DNA of 64,000 nucleotides. Origin: Grimontia marina (GTDB lineage: Bacteria; Pseudomonadota; Gammaproteobacteria; Enterobacterales; Vibrionaceae). Made by a program: the position numbers and the translations under genes. The stretch is from the NCBI RefSeq assembly GCF_900060185.1, contig NZ_FIZY01000028.1, forward strand, positions 1 through 64,000. Direction: 5' to 3'. Below, piece by piece: positions 43,252-54,043 of the stretch (the stretch's first letter is position 1; every line of letters starts with the position of its first letter). The notes beneath the pieces were generated by a model. That model did not search any database and had not been told where the DNA came from. It worked only from the letters and a program-made list of their open reading frames with translations.

Positions 43252-43926
43252 TTACCGTTTGGTGAGTAAAGCAACGTATTTGTTGCTGTCATCGCAGTAA
43301 ACGATACGACAGTTAAAATCTTTACTGTCAGCGACTCTTCTTAGCGTAGACATACCGATATCAAACCACGGTACTTCCTCGCTAACTCTCCCGTCAAACT
43401 CAAATGTCAGATGACGTGTGCGATAGCCCTCATAACGAAGGTTCTCTGAGCTCAAAATCAGTCGGCCCCCCGGATAAAGATTCCGGTGTGCCAGGTTAAG
43501 AAAGTGCTGAAAGTTACGGATGTTACCTAACTGACCAATCGCACCGCGCAGCGCCAACCAGGTAAAGGTGCGATCAAACATTGGATGCTGATCAAACAGA
43601 TGACCACAAATGACCGATGGCACACCACGTTGGTGCATGATCGCGCAAGCGATAGGTGAACTGTCAATCGACGTCACTTTAATACCTTTCGCAATAAGGT
43701 AAAGAGTGTGTTCACCACTCCCTGCGCCCACGTTCAATACGCTACGACGACAATACGACAGTGCAATTCTGTCAGTAGCAACATCTTCCGGCCGGCGGAA
43801 GAAATCGGATGTAGGGATAACAGACGTACCATTGTTTTCCCTAACAATGAGTTTCCCTGATTTATTGCCGTTGTAATAGCTGGCAAGCGCGGTACCAAAT
43901 ACCTCAACAACACTCTGCATGGCCAT
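43252..43926 (-). CDS. SAM-dependent methyltransferase (class I)
   Basis: 224 residues. The SAM-binding motif is SVLNVGAGSGEHTLYLIAKGIKVTSIDSSPIACAIMHQRGV (motif I GAGSG; acidic end of strand 2 is Asp). LYPGGRLILSSENLRY corresponds to strand 5. A catalytic specificity cannot be read. Single gene, convergent with the DUF3283 gene. Confidence 0.8.
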   Translation of the reverse strand: MAMQSVVEVFGTALASYYNGNKSGKLIVRENNGTSVIPTSDFFRRPEDVATDRIALSYCRRSVLNVGAGSGEHTLYLIAKGIKVTSIDSSPIACAIMHQRGVPSVICGHLFDQHPMFDRTFTWLALRGAIGQLGNIRNFQHFLNLAHRNLYPGGRLILSSENLRYEGYRTRHLTFEFDGRVSEEVPWFDIGMSTLRRVADSKDFNCRIVYCDDSNKYVALLTKR

Positions 43927-44169
43927 TCCCCCTGTTATTCAACCAAGAGAATACTTTGAAGTGTTACACCTATCTGTCTCATTTATAAAACAGTAGATGG
44001 GTATCAGAAGAAAGTCTGAGAAGACTGAAGTTTATTGGTTTATACCCGCGGGAAAAATCAGATTGAGCTTGAAAAGATCAGTTGGTTAGGTGGTTAAGAA
44101 AGCATGAAATTGAGAGAATCCCCCCAATTTAGTTAACAAAATAAGGAAGTAAGCGCATCACGTTATTTT

Positions 44170-45783
44170 CTAATACTTTCGGCTTAGACGGGATTTCTTT
44201 CGGGCTCGTTTGTGCTGGTACATCGTTTTGTCTGCTTCGCTAAGCCATTGTTCTACTGAAATGACTTTCTCAGACAACTCGACTGCCCCAACACTAATGG
44301 AAACTTTGACACCTTCAGGTAAGCCTTCGCACTCAATATCGCATTTCAAGCGTTCAAGAATGTGTGGGATCTCGGCTTTGGCCGTGTGCCTCAAAAGCAC
44401 AACGAATTCATCACCACCTATACGGCCTGCAACATCCGAGTCACGGATATTTGACGTGAGGTGGCCAGCAATGGCTTTCAGTACTTTGTCGCCGACATCG
44501 TGGCCATAAGAATCGTTGATACTCTTGAATCCATCAGCATCGATATAAACCAGCACCGAAGCATCACTAACGCGATCATAACCTTGGAAGGCTTCCTGAA
44601 TGTCAGTCATGATCGCATGGCGAGATTTAATACCAGTAAGAGAGTCATACTCCACCAGTTCACGCAGTTTTTTCGCCATGACTACCACGGTGTCACGTTG
44701 ATCAATTTCCGCCGTAATATCAGTCAGGGTTCCAACGCGATAAATAAGCTCACCGTTTCCATCAAAAACGCAATTCCCACTGTCTCGGATATGTTTCACT
44801 CTGCCATCATCAAACAACAGTCTGTAATTGATATTCCAAGAATCAGTCGATGATGAAAAGCGTGTGCTTTCTGCCATTTCACGTTCGGCTGGGTGAATTT
44901 TTGCCAGGAAAGCGTGAGGGTTACTGTACAAGGCTTCAACCCTTTCTTCCCAAATCGTGTCATAGCATTTGTTAACATAAAACAAACGCATAGGGTCTGC
45001 AGCCGAAATCCACACAACTGAGCTAACATTCTCAGCAATCGCCCGAAAACGCCTCTCCGATGTCATGATCGTTTCCTGAAGTTGCTTTTCTTCATGAATA
45101 TCCAACACAGCAACCAAATACTGCTGTTGGTTGGTGTACTTGCAAACGATAGAAGAAACAAACACGCGCACCCAAATTTGATGCCCATTTTTATGAATGT
45201 AACGTTTATCAACCCGGTATTGATTGCCAGACCCTAGTGTAAGGTTTTCACGTAACGGTCTCTCGCTATTAGCGTCAGAATGGTAGGTTAAATCAAATTC
45301 AGTGATCTGGAGCAAGTCATCGACTTCGTAGCCCAATAGGTCAAGATAAGCAGGGTTAAAGCTAATAAACCGACCTTCAGTATCTACGCGCACCATACCC
45401 ATTGGCAGCCTTTCCTGTAACGCCTCATTGACCTCGTCATCTTGTTGATAGAGGGTAAATACTGCGATAAAGGTATTAGTCGGAACTGTATTGACCAAAT
45501 TGACTTTCAGGACATAGATATCTTTGCTAAGTGCCAAGCGAACGAGTTTGGTGAACGGCTCGTACTGTGGCGAGTTAGAAACGACCTCAAAATAGCGAAC
45601 AGCTTCGTTCCACGCGCTCTCTGTTAAATAGCCATCAATATTGGTTTCATCTGGCTGTCCGTGAAACAACTGTAGGCACTCACGGTTGCTTTGAATGATC
45701 TCTCCGAGTTCATTCAGTAGAACCATGGGTACAGGCGCAAGTTCAAAAAACTGCATCTGGGGAGGGCTTTGAGTCTGAAACAT
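44170..45783 (-). CDS. PAS-PAS-PAS-GGDEF diguanylate cyclase
   Basis: 537 residues, no membrane helix. Three PAS-like domains (about 1-110, 125-245, 250-365; the last with FRAIAENVSSVVWIS and WNINYRLLFDDGRVKHI) feed a GGDEF domain with VYIDADGFKSINDSYGHDVGDKVL and AGRIGGDEFVVLL. RDSD five residues before GGDEF is an intact product-inhibition (I) site. It should make c-di-GMP and is the only clearly active cyclase in the window. Monocistronic. Confidence 0.92.
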   Translation of the reverse strand: MFQTQSPPQMQFFELAPVPMVLLNELGEIIQSNRECLQLFHGQPDETNIDGYLTESAWNEAVRYFEVVSNSPQYEPFTKLVRLALSKDIYVLKVNLVNTVPTNTFIAVFTLYQQDDEVNEALQERLPMGMVRVDTEGRFISFNPAYLDLLGYEVDDLLQITEFDLTYHSDANSERPLRENLTLGSGNQYRVDKRYIHKNGHQIWVRVFVSSIVCKYTNQQQYLVAVLDIHEEKQLQETIMTSERRFRAIAENVSSVVWISAADPMRLFYVNKCYDTIWEERVEALYSNPHAFLAKIHPAEREMAESTRFSSSTDSWNINYRLLFDDGRVKHIRDSGNCVFDGNGELIYRVGTLTDITAEIDQRDTVVVMAKKLRELVEYDSLTGIKSRHAIMTDIQEAFQGYDRVSDASVLVYIDADGFKSINDSYGHDVGDKVLKAIAGHLTSNIRDSDVAGRIGGDEFVVLLRHTAKAEIPHILERLKCDIECEGLPEGVKVSISVGAVELSEKVISVEQWLSEADKTMYQHKRARKKSRLSRKY

Positions 45784-45964
45784 CCGGGTTCGTCATGTCC
45801 TGTCGCCATTGAGGCATTTTCAAGAAAAAGCTCGAACATTCGAGCCTTGTCCTCAACCAACATACTAGCGATATATTGGGTTTACATCTGTCTCACTTTT
45901 ACGCAGAAATAAAAAAATATGCAATCCCTCATCCCGTAGTTGATTAATCTGTACATTCCTTTGC

Positions 45965-46630
45965 CTACCTCACACCAGGGTAAGGGAGGTGCCCAACCTT
46001 CACCCAAAGGAGCGTATCTTCTTCTGCGTAAGGATTATATTCAAACATGTGCGGGTTTCTTATCCAGGTACCTGGTCCATATTTACCATACTCATCCCTG
46101 TATTCTCCTTCCAATACATAAACCTCTTCACCACAGAAATGTGAGATGTTGAAAAAGTGTTGCCCTGCTGGCCATTTAATCATGGCCACCTGTTCACCAT
46201 TGAATTCATGCAGCGGCCGAATCATCAAACGTCCTTGACCTTCAATCCACCCCTGCTCGTTTAGCGTGTTAATGCAGACTTTTTGATGATCGTTTGCTGA
46301 AAACTGATGGAGTTTGATTAACAAACAACAACCAATATCACTGAATGGTGTATGGGAATAATTGGGGGGATTCCTGAGATAGGTGCCTACCGGATAGTCA
46401 CCGGTTTCATCAGAAAACATTCCATCAAGAACAAGAATTTCTTCGCCTAGAGGGTGCGCATGTTGTGAAAAGGAAGAATTTGGGGAGTACTTTACAATAC
46501 TGGTTGCATGACCAGGCTCTACCTCCTCCCGCGAGAGAGGCTTGCGAAAAACAGCCTCCACCGACGATGACTGCCAGTCCATTTTGCTGGTGTTTATTAT
46601 CACCCGCTTATCAAACTGCATGTTCAGCAT
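45965..46630 (-). CDS. ChrR-like bicupin protein, no sigma factor partner
   Basis: 221 residues with two cupin domains of the ChrR C-terminal type. The first has HAHPLGEEILVLDGMFSDETGDYPVGTYLRNPPNYSH with all metal ligands. The second (SHFCGEEVYVLEGEYRDEYGKYGPGTWIRNPHMFEYNP) lacks the last histidine. The N-terminal zinc anti-sigma domain of ChrR is missing and no ECF sigma gene is adjacent, so it is not a complete anti-sigma. It could be a metal-dependent sensor or enzyme. Confidence 0.8.
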   Translation of the reverse strand: MLNMQFDKRVIINTSKMDWQSSSVEAVFRKPLSREEVEPGHATSIVKYSPNSSFSQHAHPLGEEILVLDGMFSDETGDYPVGTYLRNPPNYSHTPFSDIGCCLLIKLHQFSANDHQKVCINTLNEQGWIEGQGRLMIRPLHEFNGEQVAMIKWPAGQHFFNISHFCGEEVYVLEGEYRDEYGKYGPGTWIRNPHMFEYNPYAEEDTLLWVKVGHLPYPGVR

Positions 46631-46899
46631 AAACAGTCCTCAAACAGGGAACAACATATACGAAAACAACCTCAACCCTTGTTCTATCCAAGGTGAATCG
46701 CTCAAGGAGCATTTTGAGGCAGCTTAGGTATACCTCCAATTAATTCAAACAACTATGAATTGATCGGTAATACACTTAACGCCCAGTTTCAGCTTGCTGC
46801 CTCAATAATATAGCAACGCTAAGCCGACCGTTTCGTCCCAATCATTAGAACACCGTCCATTACTTTAGCAAACACGCAAATAGACAAATATATACAAAA

Positions 46900-46920
46900 A
46901 AGCCCGCTTAAAGCGGGCTT
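46900..46920 (-). terminator. Terminator of deaD
   Basis: AAGCCCGCTT-A-AAGCGGGCTT; on the minus strand followed by a T-rich run. 26 bases beyond the deaD stop. The rest of 46631-46946 shows no gene. Confidence 0.85.
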
Positions 46921-46946
46921 AGAAATTTTTCGGCAACACAAGCGAA

Positions 46947-48818
46947 TTATGCGTCTGCGTGACGTCGCTCACCACGGAAAGAACGCTTGTCACCACCACG
47001 GTCACGGTCGAAACGACGGCCACCTTTATCACCACGACCTTCACCACGGTTGCCACCACGAGGGCCACGGTCATCAAATCGACGTGGGCCGCGCTCACCA
47101 CCGTTACGATCACCGCCATTGCGACGACGCGGTGGAGACATATCTACGTGACCTTCAACCAACTGAGCGTCAGTCGCTTTCTGGCGAATGCGCAATTGCT
47201 TCAGTTGACCCAGGATCTCTTTAGGCATTTTCTTCGGCAACTGAACATAGGTGTGACCCGTTGCCAGTTTGATTGAACCGATGAATTGCTTCTCAAGGCC
47301 TAGTTCGTTCGCAATTGCGCCAACGATATCTTTAACCTGAACACCTTGGTCACGGCCAACTTGCAATTGGTAAGTGTCCCAATCTGCAGCATTGTAGCTA
47401 CGACGCTCGCCACGATCTGAACGATCACGCGGGCCGCGGTCATCACGGCGTGATTCACGGCGACGGCTGTCACGTTCCATAGCAGCAATCATTGGATCTG
47501 GGCCGTTATAGAACAGTGGACGTTTGCCTTGCTGACGCTGAAGCAGCATGGCTGCCAAGGTTGCAGTATCAACCTCGATTTGCTCTTGCAGTTTCTCGAT
47601 CAGGCCAACAAATGCTTCCAGGCTCTCAGAGTCTTTCTGTTCTGCCAGATCCGCAGCTAGGCGAGCCAGACGTGCTTCAGCAACTTTATCGCGCAGTGGA
47701 AGTTGAACCTCTTCCATGCGAGTAGAAGTTACGCGCTCGATAGTGCGCAGCATGCGAATTTGGTTAGTGCGAACCAGCAAGATTGCTTTACCTGCGCGCC
47801 CAGCACGACCAGTACGACCGATACGGTGGATATATGACTCAACATCGAACGGAATGTCGTAGTTAAATACGTGAGTAATACGTGGCACATCAAGACCACG
47901 AGCAACTACGTCAGTCGCTACCAGAATGTCGATAACACCACGTTTGATATGGTCAACAGTACGCTCACGAAGCGACTGTGGAATATCACCGTGTAGAGCA
48001 GCAGCTTTGAAGCCACGCGCGCTCAGCCAATCAGCCAGACGCTCAGTGTCCTGACGGGTACGCACAAATACGATAGACGCATCAGTTTCTTCAGTCTCAA
48101 GAAGACGAGACATGGCTTCGTCTTTCTCTACACCTTTAACAACCCAAAATTGCTGTTCTACTTTCTCAACAGTACGATTGCTGCCAGCAACGTCAATACG
48201 AACAGGTTCGCGCAGGAAACGATCAACAATTTCTTTAACCATTGGAGGCATGGTGGCAGAGAACAATACGCGTTGCGCTGATTCTGGTGCTTGCTCCATG
48301 ATCCAGGTCACGTCGTCAACGAAGCCCATCTTGAGCATTTCGTCAGCTTCATCCAGAACGAAGGTGTGAACTTCGTCTAGTTGCAGACGTTCACGGTTGA
48401 TAAGGTCTTTAACACGACCAGGAGTACCAACAACAATATGTGCACCGCTACGCAACGCACGCATCTGATCAACGATTGAAGCACCGCCATAGATTTCAAG
48501 CACTTTCAGGCCATTGATGTTTTGACCCAACAGCTTAACTTCAGCTGCCACCTGTATAGCCAGTTCGCGTGTTGGTGCCATAACGATGGCTTGTGGTTTG
48601 TGTTGTTTCAGATCCAGTTTATTCAACAGTGGCAGAGAAAATGCAGCTGTTTTACCAGTACCGGTTTGCGCTTTACCGAGTGCATCAACACCGGTAAGCA
48701 GAAGAGGAATCGAAGCTGCCTGGATAGGAGTCGGCGCCACAAAACCGATTGCGTCAAGAGCAGAAAGAATGTTTTCAGCCAGATCTAACTGGCGAAATTC
48801 AGTAACAGTATCTTGCAT
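46947..48818 (-). CDS. deaD: DEAD-box ATP-dependent RNA helicase DeaD/CsdA
   Basis: 623 residues. Helicase motifs in order: Q motif, AQTGTGKTAAF, APTRELAIQ, VGTPGR, VLDEADEML, SAT, then domain 2 with RGLDVPRITHVFNYD and HRIGRTGRAG. A DbpA-like RNA-binding domain follows (YQLQVGRDQGVQVKDIVGAIANELGL), and the tail is an Arg/Gly-rich disordered stretch. It unwinds structured RNA and helps ribosome assembly at low temperature. Its 304-base upstream gap may hold the long leader typical of cold-shock helicases. Confidence 0.95.
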   Translation of the reverse strand: MQDTVTEFRQLDLAENILSALDAIGFVAPTPIQAASIPLLLTGVDALGKAQTGTGKTAAFSLPLLNKLDLKQHKPQAIVMAPTRELAIQVAAEVKLLGQNINGLKVLEIYGGASIVDQMRALRSGAHIVVGTPGRVKDLINRERLQLDEVHTFVLDEADEMLKMGFVDDVTWIMEQAPESAQRVLFSATMPPMVKEIVDRFLREPVRIDVAGSNRTVEKVEQQFWVVKGVEKDEAMSRLLETEETDASIVFVRTRQDTERLADWLSARGFKAAALHGDIPQSLRERTVDHIKRGVIDILVATDVVARGLDVPRITHVFNYDIPFDVESYIHRIGRTGRAGRAGKAILLVRTNQIRMLRTIERVTSTRMEEVQLPLRDKVAEARLARLAADLAEQKDSESLEAFVGLIEKLQEQIEVDTATLAAMLLQRQQGKRPLFYNGPDPMIAAMERDSRRRESRRDDRGPRDRSDRGERRSYNAADWDTYQLQVGRDQGVQVKDIVGAIANELGLEKQFIGSIKLATGHTYVQLPKKMPKEILGQLKQLRIRQKATDAQLVEGHVDMSPPRRRNGGDRNGGERGPRRFDDRGPRGGNRGEGRGDKGGRRFDRDRGGDKRSFRGERRHADA

Positions 48819-48994
48819 TGGGATCCCAATATATAGACGAAAGTAACGGGGCCCCTGCTAGCGGTTTCGCACTGTTATTTTTCACTGATACAGGGTCACT
48901 CAAACAAAAACACGGTGACAACCTACTCTCTGTAACAGTATCTAACGCTACGGGCCTCGACAAATAAGGCGTGCATTCTGCGTCACTAGACCAA

Positions 48995-49051
48995 AAAAAG
49001 CCAGAAAAAATTGAACAAGTTCACAATTCTTTCTACGACTGATGGCTTTTT
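48995..49051. repeat. Long-loop inverted repeat in the deaD leader region
   Basis: AAAAAGCCA and TGGCTTTTT separated by 39 bases that themselves contain AATTGAAC..GTTCACAATT. It lies between the GAF-GGDEF gene stop (49123) and deaD, both on the minus strand. It may terminate the upstream transcript or structure the deaD leader. Confidence 0.45.
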
Positions 49052-49122
49052 GACTGCAAACGCTTATTTCCGTAGCAATTTGCTGTTATTTCAGACAGCC
49101 AATTTCCTAATGGTATGATTTC

Positions 49123-50787
49123 TTAGTCGAGGCATACGCGGTTTTGCCCCAGTTTTACCGCCGTCGTCTTGAGCTTTTCTGCCCGTTTCATAATTTTCAG
49201 TTTCTGAGTAAATAATGAAATAGACGTTAATGTCATTCCCAAACTCAATGTTACTCGCTGGTAACCTGACGAATTCTTGTTGGGAATATTGAGATGGTAA
49301 ACAGCATGCACCATATTTTCGGCCACTTCACGCAACATCAAATCATCGTCATGCAATAAAAGGAGAGAAAACGTACCTGATGATTGGTAGCTAAGAATGC
49401 CAGGAAGTATTGTCCCTGCCTGCCTTTCTAGAACGTCAGCGACCATTTTTACCAAGTTAGACGCTGCCGATTTTCCATAGAATTTTCTATACCCATCAAA
49501 ACAATCTATGTCGATGGAAATTGCTGCGACGCGCTGTTTCTCTTTTCTGGCCTGTTTAAACAGACCGGGCAATGCCATATGTAAAGCCTGTTCATTTGGC
49601 AAGCCAGTATCAGCATCGCACAGGTTCATCCAGCGCTCATTACGTTTCTTCGCAAAGAGTTTGTACTTCAGCGTTTTCAGCTCTGATTCCCGCTTGCTGT
49701 TTATAGATATCAGTTCATCAAAGCGTATGCTGGAAGCTTCTGACTCCCTCACTTTGACTATTTTTTGGCAAACGGACGCAGCAAGGAGTTTAATAGCCTC
49801 TTTCTTAGGCTCATCAAGTGGTGTTCCATAGATAAGGTTGTCACCCGCCAACCAACCAATACACTCGTCACCATTCCACATCGCCATCATGATGTTCCAT
49901 CCAATACCAACCTGCTCCTTACCGAAATATAAAGGCACATTTTCTTTTACAATGAGTTCGTTCTTCTTGGTGAACGCCTCTTCCATAAACATCGTTTTTG
50001 GCATTTCCTGGCAGAACTTTGAGCGGTCGACAACGTTACCTTGAGGGTCAGTTCCCCATGTCCCCCACATCTTGTGGGTTTCCATATCGCAAAGGAATAT
50101 TCCCATCCTGTCGACCTGGAGTTTGTCTCTGCCAAGTTCAACCGCAATCCGGCATAGTGAGTGAATGGTCGTTGCCTTAGTAAAGCGAAGTGAAATCTCG
50201 TGGAGGTTTTTTAAGTAAGTGAGTTGAGAAGAGAGAGTATGATTATCCAGAGCGAGATCTAATTCGCTCTTTCGGTTAGTGACATTCTGTTGATTCAGCC
50301 TATGCGCCAGGACTTTACACTTTAGGTGTGTATGCGTATTCGCCTGCAGCCAAGAAAAGTCTTCAGGAGACAAAGAGCAATCACGGGTAGTCGTTTCTGA
50401 TTCCACCAGTAAATACCCCAACTTCTCCTCTCTCTTACATAAGGGAATAACCGCATGTTCCCAGAGTTGATTCTCTTGCTCCCAGTCTCCGTTAAAGGGC
50501 AATTCAGAAATAAAAGAAAATTGGTGCTGATACTTATTGGCGAGCGCCTCCCAATCGATATAGTAACCACTATATTCCTCTGAGGGTTTGAAAGCGGGAT
50601 AGAAGTTAAAAACATCCTGTGTCTGACTTGCGGCAAGTCTTAGTTCGTCATCAACCCAGATAAAAAGTGCGATATTTCTGATTCCATTTCGACTAACCAA
50701 TCGACTGAATATATCTTCACACCATTTGTCCAGTGCGCTACACACATCTTCGGCTATACCAATAACCCGCACTTCAGCACTATCCAT
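49123..50787 (-). CDS. GAF protein with degenerate GGDEF domain
   Basis: 554 residues. Residues about 190-340 form a GAF-like sensor (ISLRFTKATTIHSLCRIAVELGRDKLQVDRMGIFLCD). A coiled linker leads to a GGDEF-type domain (CDADTGLPNEQALHMALPGLF, AISIDIDCFDGYRKFYGKSAASNLVKMVADVL), but the active-site signature reads SSGTF in YQSSGTFSLLLL. It therefore should not synthesise c-di-GMP and may bind GTP or another ligand as a receptor. No membrane helix. Separate from deaD by 304 bases. Confidence 0.82.
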   Translation of the reverse strand: MDSAEVRVIGIAEDVCSALDKWCEDIFSRLVSRNGIRNIALFIWVDDELRLAASQTQDVFNFYPAFKPSEEYSGYYIDWEALANKYQHQFSFISELPFNGDWEQENQLWEHAVIPLCKREEKLGYLLVESETTTRDCSLSPEDFSWLQANTHTHLKCKVLAHRLNQQNVTNRKSELDLALDNHTLSSQLTYLKNLHEISLRFTKATTIHSLCRIAVELGRDKLQVDRMGIFLCDMETHKMWGTWGTDPQGNVVDRSKFCQEMPKTMFMEEAFTKKNELIVKENVPLYFGKEQVGIGWNIMMAMWNGDECIGWLAGDNLIYGTPLDEPKKEAIKLLAASVCQKIVKVRESEASSIRFDELISINSKRESELKTLKYKLFAKKRNERWMNLCDADTGLPNEQALHMALPGLFKQARKEKQRVAAISIDIDCFDGYRKFYGKSAASNLVKMVADVLERQAGTILPGILSYQSSGTFSLLLLHDDDLMLREVAENMVHAVYHLNIPNKNSSGYQRVTLSLGMTLTSISLFTQKLKIMKRAEKLKTTAVKLGQNRVCLD

Positions 50788-51024
50788 TCGCTAAACCGTA
50801 ACATCCTTTTACCGAACGGACATTCTGTCACTAATGTCGAATTAGGTTTCTTTGTTACATCAAGTTTGCGAAAGAAGTTACCATTTCTGTTTCATTTCGA
50901 CGACTTAGCTCTCAGTTTATGCCATTACGTATCTTCAACTGCAATACACCTTTAATATGTGATGACTTGGTTTTAAGGCGGTGAATCCGTATAGTGTGGC
51001 GGTTCACAATCTGAGACCAGGCTA

Positions 51025-53022
51025 ATGTTTCAAGACAATCCATTACTAGCGCAGCTAAAGCAGCAAATTAAAGAGAGCATTCCGAAGAAAGAAGGCTCTA
51101 TCAAAACAACCGAAAAAGGTTTCGGCTTCCTTGAAGTTGATAGTAAAACCAGCTACTTCATTCCACCTGCGTACATGAAAAAAGTCATGCATGGTGACAA
51201 AGTCGTCGCGCTTATCCGCACTGAAAAAGAAAAAGAAGTGGCTGAGCCAGACGAACTAATTGAACAGTCGGTTGATCGTTTTATTGGCCGAGTGAAAATG
51301 ATTCGCGACAAGCTGAATGTGGTTCCTGACAGCCCTCAGCTTAAAGATACTATCCGTGCTAAAACCAAGAAAGGCCTTAGCCACGACGCGCTGTCTGAAG
51401 GCGACTGGGTTGTAGCAAACCTTATCCATCACCCTTTGAAAGGTGACAACAATTTCTTTTGTGAAATCAGCGAAAAAATCACGGACTCAAACGACAAGAT
51501 TGCACCTTGGTGGGTAACGTTGGCGAAGCATAACTTGCCAAATCAAGAGCCATCTCCACAAGATAACTGGGAAATGCTTGATGAGTCGTTGGTTCGTGAA
51601 GATTTGACGCACCTACCGTTTATCACAATCGACAGCGAATCCACCGAAGATATGGACGATGCTTTGCACACGGTAGCAAATGAAGACGGTACATTCGAAC
51701 TGACTATTGCCATCGCTGACCCAACAGCTTATGTAGCTCAAGGTACAAGCCTGGACAAAGAAGCCCGTGAGCGTGGTTTCACCATTTACCTGCCAGGCCG
51801 AAACATTCCAATGCTACCTCGCGAATTGAGTGACGACCTGTGCTCCCTCCGTGAAGAGGAAGTTCGCCCTGCGCTTTGCTGTCGCGTTACCATATTGGCC
51901 GATGGCTCTATTGCCGAAGATGCTCACTTTTACTCAGCTACCATCAAGTCTCAGGGCCGTTTGGCTTACGATAACGTATCAGAACTATTAGAAACTGGGT
52001 CATGCAGCAAATGGCAACCAACTGAAACTATTGCTGAACAAGTCAACGCCTTGCACAGCCTGGCCAAAGCGCGTTTGACGTGGCGTGAAACCAATGCAGT
52101 GACTTTCCCTGACCGTCCTGACTACCGTTTCGAACTAAGCGAAGACAACGATGTTGTCGCTATTCATGTGGACCCTCGCCGTATCGCGAACCGCATGGTT
52201 GAAGAAGCAATGATTACAGCAAACATCTGTGCTGGCCGCACCCTTCGCGAACACTTTGGTTTTGGTGTATTCAACACCCACGCTGGCTTCTCTCCAGAGA
52301 AAATGGCTGACGCGGTTGAATTGATAAACAATAACGGTGGCAATGTTTCGGCAGAACAACTTGAGACTATCGAAGGTTTTAGCGCACTACGTCGTTGGTT
52401 GAACGAGCAGGAAACCACTTACCTTGATAACCGTATTCGTAAATACCAGTCTTACAGCGAAATTGGTAATACCCCGGCCCCTCACTTCGCAATGGGTCTT
52501 GATGTTTACGCAACTTGGACATCACCAATCCGTAAATACGGCGATATGGTTAACCATCGCCTTCTGAAGGCTATAATCCGTGGTGAAGATACCGCACAAA
52601 CTCCGGACGAAATGATCGGTGAGGAGTTGGCTCTACACCGCAGACACCATCGTATGGCCGAGCGTGATGTCGCTGACTGGTTGTATGTTCAGCTACTGAA
52701 AGGCAGCGTCGCTGAGAAAACAACTTTCACTGCGGAGATCTTTGACATTAACCGTGCTGGTATGCGTGTACGCCTACTGGAATACGGGGCGATGGCGTTT
52801 ATCCCTGCGCCGCTGATTGTTGATAACAAAAAGCGTATTGAATGTAATAGTGATATTGGGAACATCTCGGTAGATGGCGTTAAAGCATTCCAACTGGGCG
52901 ATACCATTGAAGTCGTTTTGTCTGATGTTAAAGAACCTACCCGTTCGATTGTTGGTAAACCGACCAGAGAATTTGCAGTGATTGCGGAAAAAACCGAAGA
53001 GATGGTAGAGAATAGCAAGTAA
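51025..53022 (+). CDS. rnb: Exoribonuclease II
   Basis: 665 residues (E. coli RNase II has 644). Cold-shock-type OB domains come first ([25 protein letters not shown]), then the RNB catalytic domain ([13 protein letters not shown], with the metal-binding Asp cluster; [56 protein letters not shown]), and a C-terminal S1 domain. It degrades RNA 3' to 5' to mononucleotides. Transcribed alone, ending at a strong hairpin. Confidence 0.95.
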   Translation: MFQDNPLLAQLKQQIKESIPKKEGSIKTTEKGFGFLEVDSKTSYFIPPAYMKKVMHGDKVVALIRTEKEKEVAEPDELIEQSVDRFIGRVKMIRDKLNVVPDSPQLKDTIRAKTKKGLSHDALSEGDWVVANLIHHPLKGDNNFFCEISEKITDSNDKIAPWWVTLAKHNLPNQEPSPQDNWEMLDESLVREDLTHLPFITIDSESTEDMDDALHTVANEDGTFELTIAIADPTAYVAQGTSLDKEARERGFTIYLPGRNIPMLPRELSDDLCSLREEEVRPALCCRVTILADGSIAEDAHFYSATIKSQGRLAYDNVSELLETGSCSKWQPTETIAEQVNALHSLAKARLTWRETNAVTFPDRPDYRFELSEDNDVVAIHVDPRRIANRMVEEAMITANICAGRTLREHFGFGVFNTHAGFSPEKMADAVELINNNGGNVSAEQLETIEGFSALRRWLNEQETTYLDNRIRKYQSYSEIGNTPAPHFAMGLDVYATWTSPIRKYGDMVNHRLLKAIIRGEDTAQTPDEMIGEELALHRRHHRMAERDVADWLYVQLLKGSVAEKTTFTAEIFDINRAGMRVRLLEYGAMAFIPAPLIVDNKKRIECNSDIGNISVDGVKAFQLGDTIEVVLSDVKEPTRSIVGKPTREFAVIAEKTEEMVENSK

Positions 53023-53039
53023 CCTCTAACACAATGAAA

Positions 53040-53063
53040 AAAGCCAGACTGATGTCTGGCTTT
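53040..53063 (+). terminator. Terminator of rnb
   Basis: AAAGCCAGAC-TGAT-GTCTGGCTTT, 10-bp stem, followed by GTTGTTTTT, 17 bases after the stop. Confidence 0.87.
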
Positions 53064-53114
53064 GTTGTTTTTGGACAACACAGGCTGTTTTGTTCTTTGC
53101 TTGGACAATAAAAA

Positions 53115-53136
53115 ACCCGGTCCATGGAAGCCGGGT
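53115..53136 (-). terminator. Terminator-like hairpin without an assigned gene
   Basis: ACCCGG-N10-CCGGGT with a T-run on the minus strand. The next minus-strand gene is over 900 bases away, so its transcript is unknown. Confidence 0.5.
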
Positions 53137-53139
53137 ATA

Positions 53140-54043
53140 GGTTACTATTTTGACTTTTCACGCAGCAAGCGAATGTAAAGTCCAGCTATGCAGTAACGCA
53201 AAATTTGGACCAATCATTAAGATGTCGGCGGCCAAACCAATTCCTTATGATTGTCTGCGTCCAATGATTTGCCTTTCAGCAAACGTTATTGTTATGAAAG
53301 AAATTCTACCAAGTGATGCTTAAAATCAACTGAACGACAGAGTTAATGTATATTGCTCAATCGCTCATTAATTTGCTGTTCGTCGCATTTTAACTCCCAA
53401 CAGGGGTTCATCACAACCTTAATGGTGATAATAGTCACATAAATGAGAACCAGTTGTAAAGCTTTTGTCAACAACCACATTAAATGCATTCATAGAAATT
53501 ATCTCAAATCCATTGGGTTACTAGTAAGTGTAGTAATACCAATTCATTGATGCCAAGCTTTCTATACATAAACGCCACTTTTTGCATATTTTTTCTAGAC
53601 ATCCTGTTGCAGATTAAAGCGTTGTAACTTTTCATTTGTATTAACAACACAAATTAATCCAGTTCAATTCATTACTCCATAACCAAACAAGCTAGTGCCT
53701 ATCTCTTATACCCAAAAAACCTGAAGATGCTTGTATTAAGAGACCATCAATCGTTCAATTCGTGGGTAAATCTCACGAGGAATAGTGGTTCTATTTTCGT
53801 GGGATTTAACTAAGAGGTTGGCGCATTGAGAGCCTCCATTCGGGCGAGTTGACTGACTCCGTGCTCTTTGCTTTTCCTTGTTGATGGAGATGACTACACC
53901 TGAAAAGGCACGCCACGATCACAACGCCAGTCAATCTCGCCAAATCCTGCATCTTCAGGTCGTTTGTGTATATAAAGATAAAAAAACCGCAACACCAGAG
54001 TAGCGTGCGGCTGGATATGCGGAAGTATCCTAGGACTCGATTC
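53140..54043. other. Gene-free region containing a MITE-like element
   Basis: About 900 bases with no credible gene on either strand. The part 53140-53707 shows nothing recognisable. 53708-53972 is the element described separately. Confidence 0.65.
53708..53972. mobile_element. MITE-like 265-base element with terminal inverted repeats
   Basis: The left end at 53708-53732 (core ACCTGAAGATGC) and the reverse complement of 53948-53972 agree at 21 of 25 positions. There is no coding sequence inside. Related copies or halves occur at 14882-14995 and 55329-55353. Size, terminal repeats, lack of genes and dispersal suggest a non-autonomous miniature element. The transposase that would move it is not in this window. 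Confidence 0.65.
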
